Shown here piece after piece: positions 20,965 through 33,040 of a stretch of 64,000 bases of DNA. Source of the DNA: Cycas panzhihuaensis (lineage: Eukaryota > Cycadophyta). The translations under genes were made by a program, and so were the position numbers. The stretch spans positions 131,447,741 through 131,511,740 of the forward strand of contig CM041465.1 of NCBI GenBank assembly GCA_023213395.1, written 5' to 3'. Under the pieces are notes generated by a model, which did not search any database, had not been told where the DNA came from, and saw nothing but the letters and a program-made list of their open reading frames with translations. The number at the start of each line of letters is the position of its first letter. Positions within the stretch are counted from its first letter, which is position 1.

Positions 20965-23492
20965 TCATTTTCATGGGCTCACAATTGATTCAGAGCCCTT
21001 TTTCTTATGCAGCAGAGCACCACCTAACTTTAGAGGCATGCAGAGTGAGATCATACCATTAGATCAGGATGCGAAGATAGCTAGTAGGACTGGGGAGATG
21101 AGATGGTGGTAGCTAGGTTAGATCTAGTGAGTGGATCACACCTTATCCTATCCATTTCATCATTTGAATGTGATGTGTTTTTAAGTTTTTGTTAGGCAAT
21201 TTTAGGCCTCTTAAGGGAAAACTGGGATCTCCTAGAGCCTGAATTAGGCCTAGAGAGAGGGGGGAGTAGGGCATTATGTAGCCTTAGTCCCGGTAGGCCC
21301 GAGTATAGCCCAACCTGGAAAAAAATTTGGGTTTTTTAGGTGGAAAACCCCCCTTTTTATGGGGATGTGAGTTGGCCCTGTGGCAAAGATTATAGTGCCA
21401 CAAAATTTGTTGCGAGGCTACTATATTTATGCTCAAAACTCAGCGGGGCCCATGCTAAACTCTGGGGTACTACGTAGTTTAATGTAGTACGAAGGTAGAC
21501 CAACTAAAAAGGTAAAGGATGGCTTGAAGGAGTGTGAAACTCAGCTAAGAGGGGGTGAGGGGCACTCCTGAAGGTCGAAAGATAAGTACATGGTTATTCT
21601 GACGAGTTTTTGGGTGTTTAACAGGTGGCTATCACGGCAGACAACCATGAGAACATCGGCGTGGCAATGATGAGCTTTATAGAGATGATGTCTCTTGGGG
21701 ATAGGTAGACACTAGGGAGATGTAGCCTACTGAAGGTGATCAGGACGCCATAGTATGCTTCAGACCAGCGTCTACTGGTTGACATCATCTTGTACTAGTA
21801 TCACATGTGACATGTGTTTTACCTCCCCTATGTAGGGGACATTATCATCACACTAGGAGACATCTAAAGTATCTTGGGAGTACCAGCGACAAGAGAACTA
21901 GCGTCGCTAGGGGTGCTACTTAACAATGATGTTACACACAGGGAGGGTGCCACTTTCTTCACAGGTTAAGACAGGTGGGAGAGGAGAGGGATACCTGTTC
22001 AGAGCATGGTTATATCGTAGATTCCTCAGGTGAGGAAGTTAATCACATTATGCATTTTATTTCAGATATCCCAGAAATAGAACTATAGAGACATTCCCGG
22101 CAGCTGGATGGAGACAGTGAGGAGATGTGAGGCCAGGGAGAGGATACACTAGGCTACTCTGATAGCAACGAACTTGATCACCTGATAGTGACAAATCTAA
22201 TTACCTAGTTAGATGCCATCAGGGTAGGAGGGCCACACCCTATCTTAGCATGGGCTCCTATGGTCCACAGGTGGCAAACTCAGTTTAGGGGGATTGAGGA
22301 TCAGGTGCACGTTTGACACTCAGCGGAGGTGACATCACTGGACCTCCTCAGTATGGCAGATTATACAGAAGACCTATATAGAGGGGTGAGGTGGGATAAT
22401 GATGATGAGGTAGGAGAAGTGAGAGGAGCCAGAGGTGGCCCTAGAGGAGATGATGATGATGGTGGTAATGACGGGGGTGATGGGGCAGGCCTATCAGGAG
22501 CAACAGGTAGCAAGGTAGGTCCATCAGGAGTTACAGGAGGAGAGGTGGGTCCCTCAAGAGATGCATGGAGAGGCAAGCCACCACGAACACTAGTTAAGAG
22601 ACTAAGGATAGTCAGGAGGGCCTGAGCAGTGGTGGCGGCTATAACTAAGGAGGATGGAGGCGACACTCTGGTAGGCCAGGTCGTCGGCGAGGTGGTACTA
22701 GAGGAGGAAGAGGTACTAGTAGTTAGGGGAGGTCCCGAGGAGGAGATGGTTGTTAGAGTCAAGGAGTTGGTAGTCCCAGGAGATGAGACACTACCTTTCC
22801 CTGTCGTCTTTTGATCACTAGGTATCTAGATGCTTTACTTTGATTTGGTTTATTTGGTATACATATATGGATGTGCATACTAACATATGGTGTATTTGGC
22901 TTTGCAGGAGTAGTGGAGATAGGGAGATTGGTTGAGGCGGTAGTCTGGCAGATGTTTCCCTGGGCCTATGCAGAGGGGCAACCTCCCATCTAGGCAGGAG
23001 AGGAGCCATTTTTAGAAGGGGCTCATATAATGGCATTTGCCCCATTGATCAGGGTAAGGGATGTGTGCGTAGCAGAGTCCCAAGAGCACCAAGTGAGAGT
23101 GGGATAGCTATAGGGAGAGTTGGATAGGACTAGAGTAGATAGAGACACCCTACGAGGTCAGGTCCAGGCATTAGAGGCTTAGGGAAGAGCAAGTGGGGAT
23201 GCAGAGAGTCACATCTGAGTGGCAGTACCAGAGAAGCATCTCTGGTGGATGGAGGAGAGGCTCTGAAGGGCAAAGAGTGAGAAAGATCATATCTAGTCAT
23301 GATATGATCAACTGGTAGACCGGATGGCATCAAGGTCATCGCAGAGTAAGACTTATACCCATACGATGGCGATAACCATGAGGAGGCCTTGAGACGAGGG
23401 GAGCGAGGTGGGGAGCTCCTAGACGTGCAGGAGGAGTTTAGGAGGTATGTGGTCCCCTAGGGAGGGATTACATTGACCAAAGGACAGTGTGC
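20965..23492 (+). pseudogene. PMD-type (plant mobile domain) gene carried antisense in the Tat element, copy 1
   Basis: Exon 1 is about 20965-21126. Intron 1 is 21127-21624 (GTGAGT donor, TTTAACAG acceptor). Exon 2 is 21625-22821. Intron 2 is 22822-22907, with an exact TACTAAC branch point at 22878 and a TTTGCAG acceptor. Exon 3 starts at 22908. Exon 2 shows the PMD signature: LLVDIILY.YH...HVFYLPYVGDIIITLGDI.SILGVPATRELASLGVLL (about 21773-21920), then IPVQSMVI..IPQVRKLI (about 21990-22050). An open 98-codon stretch (22329-22622) ends exon 2 with a Gly/Asp-rich linker (GDDDDGGNDGGDGAG). Exon 3 has heptad-like ELDRTRVDRDTLRGQVQALEA. PMD proteins (MAIN-type) are nuclear and also occur in transposons. 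TAG stops in exon 2 make it inactive, and it is cut at its 3' end by the duplication junction. Confidence 0.7.
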
Positions 23493-26400
23493 CCCTATCA
23501 TAGGAGTACAAGAGAAGGGTGGTGATGACCACACACAGGATTAGACATATGTCATGCATAAGGTATTACATGCATAAATAAGTCAAAATAGTGGGGATTA
23601 TGTGCTAAGAGTAGGGTAAAGAGACAAACCTGGTGGTTGCCCTAGTTTAACCTCATTAGTGATCAACTTTCAGAGGTGTGAATGGATCATGATGTGAAGG
23701 AAGGGATAAACTAAGACTTGGGTGTCTAGGAAACCAGACAAGTCTCTCAATAGGGGTCACTAAGTAGAGGGAGACGACACTCAAGGACGAGACAAACCAA
23801 GCTATCTACCTTGGAGTTGAGAGCCCAAGGAATGTGTTGGATGTCAACAGAAGGAAAATAAGCCAACAGGGACCTGTCGATCAAGGTGAGGGCTCTCAAG
23901 CGTGGGCAATGCACTTGGTAGGCCTAAGTGAGATGGGATACCACCTGAGAGTCATAGAAGAGGATGATGGGTCCACGGTGGAAGTAGAGCGCATCGGTAA
24001 GGGCCTCAATAACAATTGTATATTTAGCTTCATTATTGGTGGCTTTAATAACAACTATGTATTTAACTTCATTATTGGTGGCTTTGAGAAGGAAGATCTC
24101 AAAATGCATGAAGTTATATCTAGAAGGGTCATAGAGAATCCATGCGGTGGTGGAAAGGCCTGGGTTAGCATGGATTCTACTGTCGATGAAGACGAGTAAC
24201 ATTATGGTAGAAGGAATGGAGGTCTAGATAGGGCAAATCGAGGAAAAATAATGTTAACAGGGTTGATGGGCGAAAAGGACTCAATGAAGGGAAGCAATCG
24301 TGAGGGACTCAAATGACTATCAATAGGGGCTGTGAAGGGTAAGAGGACCCAAGGGTGAGGCAACCCGAGGACAAGGAAATTGATTTGGTAGACGAGAAGG
24401 AAACGATGGTGAAAAGGCCCCTCCGTGGTCCCAAAGGTCACTAAAGGGAGCGAGGCATTATCCTGGATGGGGAGGGTGCTTCCTTTAGGAGCCCTAGAGA
24501 TATGAACGGGCAGCAAAAATGGTTTCAGGATGGTAAAACAAGCTAAATGAGTATAAACTCAGGTATGTTTAGAGATGGTACAAAAATTGAGAGAGAAGGG
24601 GCCTCGCAAGGCTAAAAGGGGATGCCATAAATGCACCCAGAGGATAAGAAGAAAAGAGGGCTACAAAGGCAAAATGGGAGACAGACCCAGAAAGTGAAGG
24701 TAACCAGGGAAGAGAGATGGTCCCAAGGGCTATCGCAATAAGAGAAAAGGAGGAGGTGCCCATCAGGGCTCCTGCATATATAAGGAAAATGCAGAGAAAA
24801 TGGGATTTATTTTCATGGGCTCACGATCGATTCAGAGCCCTTTTCCTTACGCAACAGAGTGCCACCTAACTTTAGAGGCATGCAGGGGGAGATCAAACCA
24901 TTAGATTAGGACACGAAGATAACCAGTAGGACCAGGAAGACAAGATGGTGGTAGCCGGGCCAGATCAAGTGAGTGGATCACACCTTATCCCATCCATTTC
25001 GTCATTTGAATGTGATGTATTTTTAAGTTTTTGTTAGGCAGTTTTAGGCCCCTTAAGGGCAAACTGGGATCTCTTAGAGCCTGAATTAGGCCTAGACAGA
25101 GGGGGAACCGGGGCATTAGGTAGCGTTGATCCTAGTAGGCTCAAGTATGGCCCAACTTGAAAAAAAAATTGGGTTTTTTGGGTGGAAAGCCCTCCCTTTT
25201 TATGGGGGTGTGAGTTGGCCCCATGACAAAGATCACAGTGCCATAAAATTTGCTACAGGCCTCTGAGCTTATGCTCAAAACTCAGCGGGGCCCATGCTAA
25301 ACTCTGTAGTGCCATATAGTTTAATGCAGTGTGAAGGCAGACCAACTAAAAAGGCAAAGGATGGCCTAAAGGAGTGCCAAACGCAGCCAAGAGGGGGTGA
25401 GAGGCACTCTTGAAGGCCGATGGATAAGTACATGGCTGTTCTAACAAGTTTTTGGGTGTTTGACAGGTGGCTATCGCGATAGACAACCATGAGAACTTCA
25501 ACATGGCAATGATGAGCTTTATAGAGATGATGTCTCATGGGGATATGTAGACACTAGGGAGATGTGGCCTACTAAAGGTGATCAGGATGCCATAGTATGC
25601 TTTAGACCAGTGGCTACTAGTTGACATCATCTTACACTGGTATAACAGGCGACATGTGTTTCACCTCCCCCATATAGGGGATATTATCATCACACCGGGA
25701 GACATCTAGAGGATCCTGGGAGTACCAGTGGCAGGAGAACTAGCATCACTAGGGGTATTACCTAGCAATGATATTACATACAAGGAGGCTACCATCTTCT
25801 TTATAGGCCAAGATAGGTGGGAGAGGAGAGGGATACCTGTTCAGAGCATGGTTATGTCGTAGATTCCTCAAGTAAGGAAGTTAATCACATTATACATTCT
25901 ATTTCAGATATCCTAGAAATAGAACTATAGAGACATTCCCGATGGTTGGATGGAGACGGTGAGGAGATGTGAAGTCAAGGAGAGGATGGACTAGGCCACT
26001 CTGATAGCAACGAACTTGATCACCTAATAGTGACAAACCTGATTACCTAGTTAGATGCCATCAGGGTAGGAGGGCTACACCCTATCTCAGTGTGGGCTCC
26101 TATGGTCCATAGGTGGTAAACTCGATTTAGGGGGATTGAGGATCAGGTGCGCGTTCAACGCTCAGTGGAGGTGACAACACTAGACCTCCTCACTATGGCA
26201 GATTATACGATAGACCCATATAGAGAGGTAAGGTGGGATAATGATGACGAAGCAAGAGAAGTAGGAGGAGCCAGAGGTGGCCCTAGAGGAGATGATGATG
26301 ATGGTGGTGATGACAGGGGTGATGGGGCAGGCCCATTAGGAGCAGCAGGTGGCAAGGTAGGTCCATCAGGAGTTGGAGGAAGAGAGGCAGGTCCCTCAAG

Positions 26401-27335
26401 AGCTGCATGGAGAGGCAGGCCACCACAGACACTAGTCAAGAGACTAAGGATAGTTGGCAGGGCCTAAGTAGTGGCAGTGGCTATAGATGAGGAGGATGGA
26501 GGCGATGCTCTGGTAGGCCTGGTCATTGGCAAAGTGGTGTTTGAGGAGGAAGAGGTACTAGTAGTTGGGGGAGGTCCCGAGGAGGAGATGGTCATCGGAG
26601 TCAAGGAGCTGGTAGTCCCAGGAGGTGAGACACTACCTTTCCCTATAATCTTTTGATCATTAAGCATCTAGATGCTTTACTTTTATTTGGTTTATTTGGT
26701 ATACATATATGGATGTACATACTGATATATGGTATATTTGGCTTTGCAGGAGCAGTGGAGATAGGGAGATTGGTTGAGGTGATAGTCTGAGAGATGTTTC
26801 CTTGGGCCTATGCGGAGGGACAACCTCCCATCTAGGCAGGAGAGGAGCCACGTTTGGAAGGGGCTCATACAATGGCATTTGTCCCATTGGTCAGGGCAAG
26901 GGATATGTGCATAGTGGAGTCCTAAGAATACCAAGTGAGAGTGAGATAACTATAGGGAGAGTTGGATAGGACTAGAGCAAATAGAGGCACCCTACGAGGT
27001 CAGGTCCAGGTACTGGAGGCTCAAGGAAGAGCAAGTGGGGATGCAGAGAGTCGCATCTGAGTGGCAATGCTAGAGGAGCATCTCTAGGGGATGGAGGAGA
27101 GGCTCCGAAGGGCAAAGAGTGAGAAATATCATATCTAGGCACGATATAATCAACTAGTAGACTGGATGGCATCAAGATCATTGTAGAGTAAGACCCATAC
27201 CCATATGATGGTGACGACCCCGAGGAGGCCTCGAGACGAGGGGAGCGAGGTGGGGAGCTCCCAGAGGTATAGGAGACGTTTAGGAGGTATATGGTCCCCT
27301 AGGGAGGGATTGCATCGATCAGAGGATGGTGTGCC
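23493..27335. repeat. Tandem duplication of about 3.84 kb inside the Tat-type element, unit 2
   Basis: Second unit. Homology with unit 1 ends near 27335 ('gtgtgcc'), where unit 1 joins unit 2. Introns, TATA box and the 39-bp RNase H repeat are all at matching offsets. Confidence 0.9.
23715..24202 (-). pseudogene. Extra RNase H domain, copy 2
   Basis: Duplicate of the domain at 19880-20399. LLVFIDSRIHANPGLSTTAWILYDP, IFLLKATNNEVKYIVVI and IILFYDSQ are readable in one frame from 24202 to 23924. The 39-bp internal repeat is at 24006-24044 and 24045-24083, so it arose before the 3.84-kb duplication. The first catalytic Asp is kept, but the Glu in the first repeat unit is Lys. Confidence 0.75.
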
Positions 27336-27600
27336 ATGAGTAGAGGACCACTAGAGAGTAGGATATGCTGGTTTTGATTTGGGAAAGCACCGGACCTCTA
27401 GGGAGTTACCATATATTACTACATGATTGTACTCCTCCCTACAAGGACTCTGGATTCCTGCAAGTGATGTACCATACCATTTGTATGATATGACACATTA
27501 TGATTTTTATGTATATAGGTAGGGCCATTGGTTCCCTATTTGATATATGATGGTGTGTGGTGATACATGATGATATATTGTGTTGAATTTATTTTTCTAT
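24803..27600 (+). pseudogene. PMD-type gene carried antisense in the Tat element, copy 2
   Basis: Duplicate of the gene at 20965. Exon 1 is about 24803-24968. Intron 1 is 24969-25466 (GTGAGT donor, same 498-base length). Exon 2 is 25467-26663. Intron 2 is 26664-26749, where the donor GT has become GC and the branch site TACTAAC has become TACTGAT. Exon 3 starts at 26750. The PMD core, the Asp/Gly linker (26285-26330, DDDDGGDDRGDGAG) and the coiled-coil exon correspond to copy 1. An open stretch of 106 codons spans 26147-26464. Unlike copy 1, it keeps its natural 3' flank beyond 27335. TAG stops in the PMD core show decay. Confidence 0.7.
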
Positions 27601-28055
27601 AGATGTTTGTGTATACACATATATGAGGGTATACAAGAGCAGGAGAAGCCATAGATCATGATGATTTGAGTTGATTATTATATCATTTATGTTATAGGAT
27701 TGTTTGAGTTGCACACACTTCCTTTCATGTAGGACCACACCCTAGCGAGCACACACGATCAACATGAGCATCGGTGATAGGCATATGCAGGGCTAGGAGG
27801 TAGGGAGCCATACATATCCACATAGGAACATAGCAGAATATGCAAAGGAAGTGCTAGCGGGAAAGGGAGTAACGATAGTCAAGCGCACCATCCTAGTTGG
27901 GGAGTGTTTCCAAGCTTGGGAGTGATAGGGACAACACACCCAATTAGGAGGATGGGGCCCCTAAAGAAAGGGGGACAAGGTGTTCCGCGAGAGGAACCCA
28001 AAAGGAGTGAGAGGGCCACCCTAACCCACCATTCTGCCTGTGATTAGGAGGAATG
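27336..28055. other. Region between the PMD gene copy 2 and the integrase
   Basis: Non-coding by inspection. It probably contains the 3' end of the plus-strand PMD gene copy 2 (27336-27600, T-rich with 'ttgaatttattttt') and the integrase 3' flank. Copy 1 of the PMD gene lacks this part because the duplication ended at about 27335. Confidence 0.4.
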
Positions 28056-29300
28056 AAGATGTGCCTAAGGTGGTAGTTTAGGCTCATTTTGGAGTGAAAG
28101 AAGAGAAAGAAGTGGTCATGCATAAAATTTCCTTAGGAATTTCCCATTAACAACCTTCTCAAATTCGAGACCTTTTAAGGTTGCAATCCTGTAAGCGTCG
28201 TTATCGAGACTCTTGAGGAGAACAAAGGGGCCAACCCATTTAGGTCTGAATTTAGATAAGTGGTCATGGAGATATTCCAACTTGAGGATGTGGTCCCCAG
28301 GATGTAAAGGGCAGGAACAAAGGCGCTTGTCATATATCCTTCGTGCCCTGGCCTTAGAAGCGAGATTCGCTTGGTAAGCGATCAAGCACCTCTCATCTAA
28401 GACCTTGAGGTCTAAGAGACAAGCCTAGCGGAGAGACTCCTCATCGATATGACCACGAAGAGAGACTTGTAAAGAGGGAATCTCCACTTCCAATGGGAGA
28501 ACTTCCTATGTTTCGTATACTAGGGAAAAAATGGTCATTCTTATAGTTGTACAGATAGATGTGCAATATGCCCATAGAGCGAAAGGGAGCCAGAGATGCT
28601 AATCTTTTTGAGATCATGCTATGATTTTCTTTAAAATATTTATAAGGATTTTGTTAAATGATTTAGCTTGGCCATTGGCCTGGGGGTAATACGGAGATGA
28701 GGTTTTGTGAGAAATTTTGAATTTCTCACAGAGTTCGTCTATCTCCTTATTACAGAAAGGAGTTCCATTATTTATAATCAGAATGTTGAGGACTCCAAAA
28801 CAACAGATGATGTGCTAGTAGATAAAGGTGGCTATCATCTTAACAGGAGTAGAAGTCAAAGGGACTACTTCAGCCTATTTAGTAAAGTACTCCATAGTAG
28901 TCAAGATAAATTTATGCTGTGACGAAGAAGGTGGGGATATGGCTCTAATAAGGTCCAACCCCTATTCGGAGAAGGGCCATGGAGATATGACAGGATGGAG
29001 GGCCTTAGAAGTCAAGTGGGTGATGTTAGTATGCTCCTGGCACCACTGACATCTCAAGACATAGGCATAGGCATCCTTAAAGAGGGACAACTAGTAATAC
29101 CCCATACGAAGGATCTTTTGGGCCATGGATTGGCCTCCAAAGTGCCCCCTGTAAATGCCATTATAACATTCATGGAGTATTTGGTCCATTTCGTTGGGGT
29201 TGAAGTAGCGAATAAGGATCCCATTAAAGGATCTCTTATATAATACTTCAGCCATAAGGAAGTATTGCCTAGTAGTAGCTTGAATACACAACTTAACTTT
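28056..29300 (-). pseudogene. Tat-type integrase
   Basis: N-terminal zinc region: YNGIYRGHFGGQSMAQKILRMGYYW and CQWCQ (29038-29052). Core: WPFSE.GLDLI (first Asp kept, near 28950), TMEYFTK.AEVVPLTPVKM, then IINNGTPFCN where the second catalytic Asp is Asn (near 28775), and PYYPQANGQAKSFNK where the catalytic Glu is Lys (near 28675). The C-terminal domain is clean in a 90-codon stretch, 28116-28385 (KFRPKWVGPFVLL...LKGLEFEKVVNGKFLRKFYA). There is no chromodomain. Two of three catalytic acids are lost, both by C-to-T type changes. Confidence 0.85.
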
Positions 29301-29489
29301 ATTGCTGGCTTTGGGGCGATACTGCTACTAGGTGAGGTATTGTACAATGTCTCCATACCACTCACTATGAGTGAGTGGATGAGGAGGAGAATCCTAAATG
29401 GCCAAAATGGGCTTGTTAAGTAAGGAATCATCGACGAGAATGTTGAAAGGGTTCAAGATGGGGGTGCTGACGAGTTTCTCAGCCACGAC

Positions 29490-30019
29490 CATCCCTTTTT
29501 TAACTTCCTACTAACGATTTGTAGGTTAAATTCTTGAAGGAGGACAACCCACTTGCTAGTCCTACCTGTCAGGTCAAGTCAGTTAAGTAAATATCTTAAG
29601 GGATTAGATTGGACGATTAGCTGAGTAGTATTCCTGAGCAAGTAGTGCCTAAGCTTCTTAGTGGAGTGCACAAAGGAGAGACACTCCTTCTCGACAGGAG
29701 AGTAATTAAGTTCAGTAGCCATGAGGGTGCAACAGATGAAGTAAATGGCCCTTTCAGTTCCCGAATTATCCTCCTAAGCTAGCATAGCATCTAAGGACTC
29801 ATCGGTAGCTGAAGTGTAAAGAATGAATGGTTTGTCAAAGAGAGGAGGCACCAGTGTCAGGGCAGAAGTGAGGGCTTCCTTGAGTTCTTCAAAGGCTTGT
29901 TGGGCCTTTGAAGACCAAATGAATGGGGCTCCTTTCTTTAATAGGTTGGTAAGGGGTTTGGCATTTATGGCAAAATTTACCAAGAAATGCCGAAGAAAAC
30001 CAAGCATATCTAAGAACAA
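29490..30019 (-). pseudogene. Tat-type RT connection and first RNase H
   Basis: MLGFLRHFLVNFAINAKPLTNLLKKGAPFIW (about 29910-30010) leads to EELKEALTSALTLVPPLFDKPFILYTSATDESLDAML (29774-29885). Then come AIYFICCTLMATELNYSPVEKECLSFVHSTKKLRHYLL (about 29620-29735) and TGRTSKWVVLLQEFNLQIV. This is the retroviral-type RNase H that all gypsy elements carry. Only about 200 bases separate it from the integrase start, so no second RNase H sits between them. Confidence 0.8.
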
Positions 30020-31000
30020 CTTGATCTGTCATTGGGTTTTAGGAAACAACATGTCAAGGATGGCCTTGACTTTGTCAGGTTCAATTTGGATTCTTTATTT
30101 TGAGATAAGGAAACTAAGGAGTTTTCCATCCATTACAACAAACACAAATTTGAGAGGGTTGAGGCTTACATGGTATTTGCGACATCGTGTGAAGATGGCT
30201 CATAAATCGAAAGGATGGTGGGCCCTAATGCATGAGAAACCTATCATATCGTCCATGAAAACCTCTAAGGATTTGTTAATAAGGTCATGAATAATGAATT
30301 GCATCGACCTTTGATAGGTGGCACCTATATTCTTTAGCCCAAAGGGCATCACCTTATAGGTGAAGGTGCCCCATGGGGTAGTGAAGGCCACCTTATGATA
30401 GTCTTTGAGGGAAATCTAGATTTGGATGTAGCCTGAGACGTCGTCCATTAAGGACATGACTTTAAATCTAGCAGTTTGATCAATGATTTGATCAATGAAG
30501 GGAAGTGGGAAGTTGTTCTTAGGACATGCATTGTTGATGTCTCAGAAATCAAGACATATCCTAATTATCCCATTCTTTTTGGCAATAAGGACAATATTGG
30601 ACACCTACTTGGGGTAGTTGATAGAAGTGATTAACCCTGCATTTAAGAGTTTTTCAACTTCCATCTTGACAGCAGCTAAAAGATTGGGATGAAGAGGACG
30701 CTATTTTTGACGCATAGGGTGAGCACTTAGAATGGTGGTAAGATTGTGGGTAGCAATCGAAGGGTCTATTCCCTTCATATCAAAGTAATCCCATGCAAAG
30801 ACATCTTAGAATTTCTGGAATAGAAGTGTGTACTCCTTCATTTCATCAGGAGAGCATTTTGGTCCCACCTTAATGACCTTACCTAGGGAAAGGACTATGT
30901 CCTTAGTTGCCCCCATGCACATAGCATTACCTTCCTCGAAGTGAAGGGGGGATCGGTCAATAGGAAGGGGTGGAATAGGAGATGGATTTGGGTCAACAAG
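30020..31000 (-). pseudogene. Tat-type reverse transcriptase
   Basis: In order on the minus strand: FAWDYFDMKGIDPSIATHNL (about 30735-30800), EVEKLLNAGLITSINYPK (30610-30665), SNIVLIAKKNGIIRICLDF (about 30545-30605) and INNACPKNNFPLPFIDQIID (30480-30540). KVAFTTPWGTFTYKVMPFGLKN (30330-30395), GATYQRSMQFIIHDL and the catalytic VFMDDM (30246-30263) follow. These are standard Ty3/gypsy RT blocks. The aspartate pair survives. Several TAG and TAA stops break the frame and a frame change occurs after 30246. Confidence 0.85.
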
Positions 31001-31859
31001 AGAAGACCCAATAGCTAAGACCTTCTAGTGACCAAGCCTATGATTACCAGAAGGGAGATTGGGCATGGAGCCTATTAGATGCTTGAGCAAAGCCTCATCA
31101 TCCTCAAAGTAGTCCACCCCATGGATGACCACACCTCGAGAAGATGATGAGAGAGGGGGAGAAGAAGAGTTGGAACCGTGGCGGTCGACATACCACTCGA
31201 CATGCCCACTGGAAGAGTCGAAAAGAGTTCTCCTATGAGGAATAATAGGAGGCTCCCTGACTTCGTTGCCTATAGGGGGCGATAAAGAGGGAGACACAAT
31301 AATAGCTTGATCAACAGGAGCGATAACATAAGATCCAAGGGAAGAGCTAGTTTCTCCAATAATGGGGGTTTTAGGTCAGGACCTAAAACGAAGGAAGTGC
31401 CCGCTAGCCATACTTAGAAGAGAGATGGCATGAAGGAAGACCTCATCCTTACCATTAGACTCATTATCGTTAAGCATGGCGAGATACCTATAGATCTTAA
31501 CACCAATAGGGGTGAAGTGTATGAGGTTGGAAGAAGAAGACGAAGGGCCTTGTTCCAAAGGGGATAGATCAGGGATGTCAATGGAATATGTGAAAGCATG
31601 GGCAGAAAGGTCCTTGTCACCCTTTACTTGACTATGAACCACTTGACATGGTTGATGAGGTTGTTTAGAGGGAGGAGGCTCCCTGGAGACAACTCTCATT
31701 TGCCCCTCATGGACAAACTTAAGTTGTCTCCAATGGGACGAGTACGCAGCTCCCATTTGGTCGAGCTATAGGCATCCCAACAAAGGGTTGTAGTTGACAT
31801 CGATGCCAAGAACTACAATGTCAGTGAGGATAGTCTTATCTATAAGAGTAAAATAGATG

Positions 31860-32140
31860 GACATTGATCCCAAGGGTGTCTTTTCGCTACCATCGTAGCC
31901 TTAACACTACCATGGAACCAGCTCCAGGGTAGGTATGCTAAGCTCTTGCATGACACATAAGGGCATGGTATTAATGGAAGAATCATTATCAACAATAATT
32001 CTTCGTAAAGTACAGTTGAGAGTATCAATGGTTATGGTGAAGGGGAAATGCCATTGGTATTCCCTTTCACCGGCAGGGGGAAGATCCTTAAGGTCAAAAG
32101 AGATGATGGGTTCACAACTTGGGATGACACCCAAGGCATG
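31860..32140 (-). pseudogene. Tat-type aspartic protease
   Basis: The minus strand encodes FTITIDTLNCTLRRIIVDNDSSINTMPLCVMQELSIP at about 31938-32050. This corresponds to the retropepsin core in which V/I-D-x-G-S-S-x-N is conserved; here the Gly of D-x-G is Asp, so the active site is damaged. LGVIPSC...FDLKDLP lies upstream. Processing of the Gag-Pol polyprotein would be its role. Confidence 0.7.
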
Positions 32141-32689
32141 AACAAATGCGTCACCTAATCTTAAGGTCTAGGAGAAGTATATGCTGTTCAGAGTAGCTCC
32201 TCAAGACATCCATTATGGACATCCCGACAACCACGGTGTGGAGCTCATCGACAGTGGAGAAGGGCTTCCCCTTCATGGTAGGTTGGGGAAGAGTTCTTCA
32301 AAAGTTGTAGTAACCAGGGTGCACGGGAATGGTCTTAGGGAGTGTAGGGACTTTCAGAAGAGGGTCAAGGTGAGGTGTGGATAAAGAGGTGCTATTCATC
32401 TCTTTAGCTACTTGAGACTTAGTTAGGGCATACAATGGTGTGGTTTCAAGCATCTGGATGACCTTCTTTCCCTTGTTTTGAGATCAAGAAGGTGAAGGAG
32501 TATGATGGTTGGGAGAAACAGAGGAAGATGATGAATTCCTTACACCCTTCCCTTTAGCTTACGAAGGATAAGGGTTTGGGGATCTTCCTCTATTTTGACT
32601 ATTCTTTTATTGGTTGTTGTGATCATGTTCCATGTGTTTGGGAAAGTGATCTCTATGGACAGGCTAGTCTAAGTTAGGCCTAAATGACT

Positions 32690-32830
32690 GTTTGGGGAAA
32701 GTATCACGTTACGGGTAACTTTAGAGTGCTTGGCCCAGCAATATGAATCTTCGTGGAAACATTCGTTGTGGATGGAATACCACTTCTTCTTGAGGGAGGA
32801 ATTAGGCTTCCTTGCTTGAGAAGACTAGGT
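32690..32830 (-). pseudogene. Tat-type gag C-terminal Cys/His motif remnant
   Basis: The minus strand reads KWYSIHNECFHEDSYCWAKHSK near 32720-32785. This fits the C-x-F/Y-H-x3-x-H-x-T-x2-C motif typical of Tat-lineage gag, with the first Cys replaced by Trp. It lies between the gag core and protease, as expected. Confidence 0.5.
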
Positions 32831-33040
32831 GTTACCACCCTTGGGGGGAGTGGTTTGAGTAGCTTGGTAGACTAGTTTATGTAAGGTAGGAGATGAAGGA
32901 GCCTAGAGTTTGAACTCCTTCATGGTATGTTCGAATTAACATATGGCAGAAGTGAGAGGATCCAAGGTCTTCTCGGTCGGATGGGATGAAGACCTAGCGG
33001 ATTGCTGGATTTTCATCTCTTGGGGTGGTGGAGGTATCTC

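Larger units (their letters stand above)
19648..23492. repeat. Tandem duplication of about 3.84 kb inside the Tat-type element, unit 1
   Basis: Starts near 'cccattgtaggagtataag' (19649) and recurs from 23493 with an offset of 3,842-3,845 bases throughout. Divergence is about one in ten in a 190-base comparison, close to that of the two LTRs, so the duplication is about as old as the insertion or slightly younger. Each unit contains an extra RNase H (minus) and a PMD-type gene (plus). Confidence 0.9.

Noticed and set aside
22361-22762. 133-codon minus-strand open frame rich in Pro, Ser and Thr
   Set aside because: It is the antisense shadow of the Gly/Asp-rich linker in exon 2 of the PMD-type gene; the same shadow appears at copy 2.
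29823-30290. 155-codon plus-strand open frame
   Set aside because: Antisense shadow of the Tat-type RT/RNase H, whose motifs are unmistakable on the minus strand.
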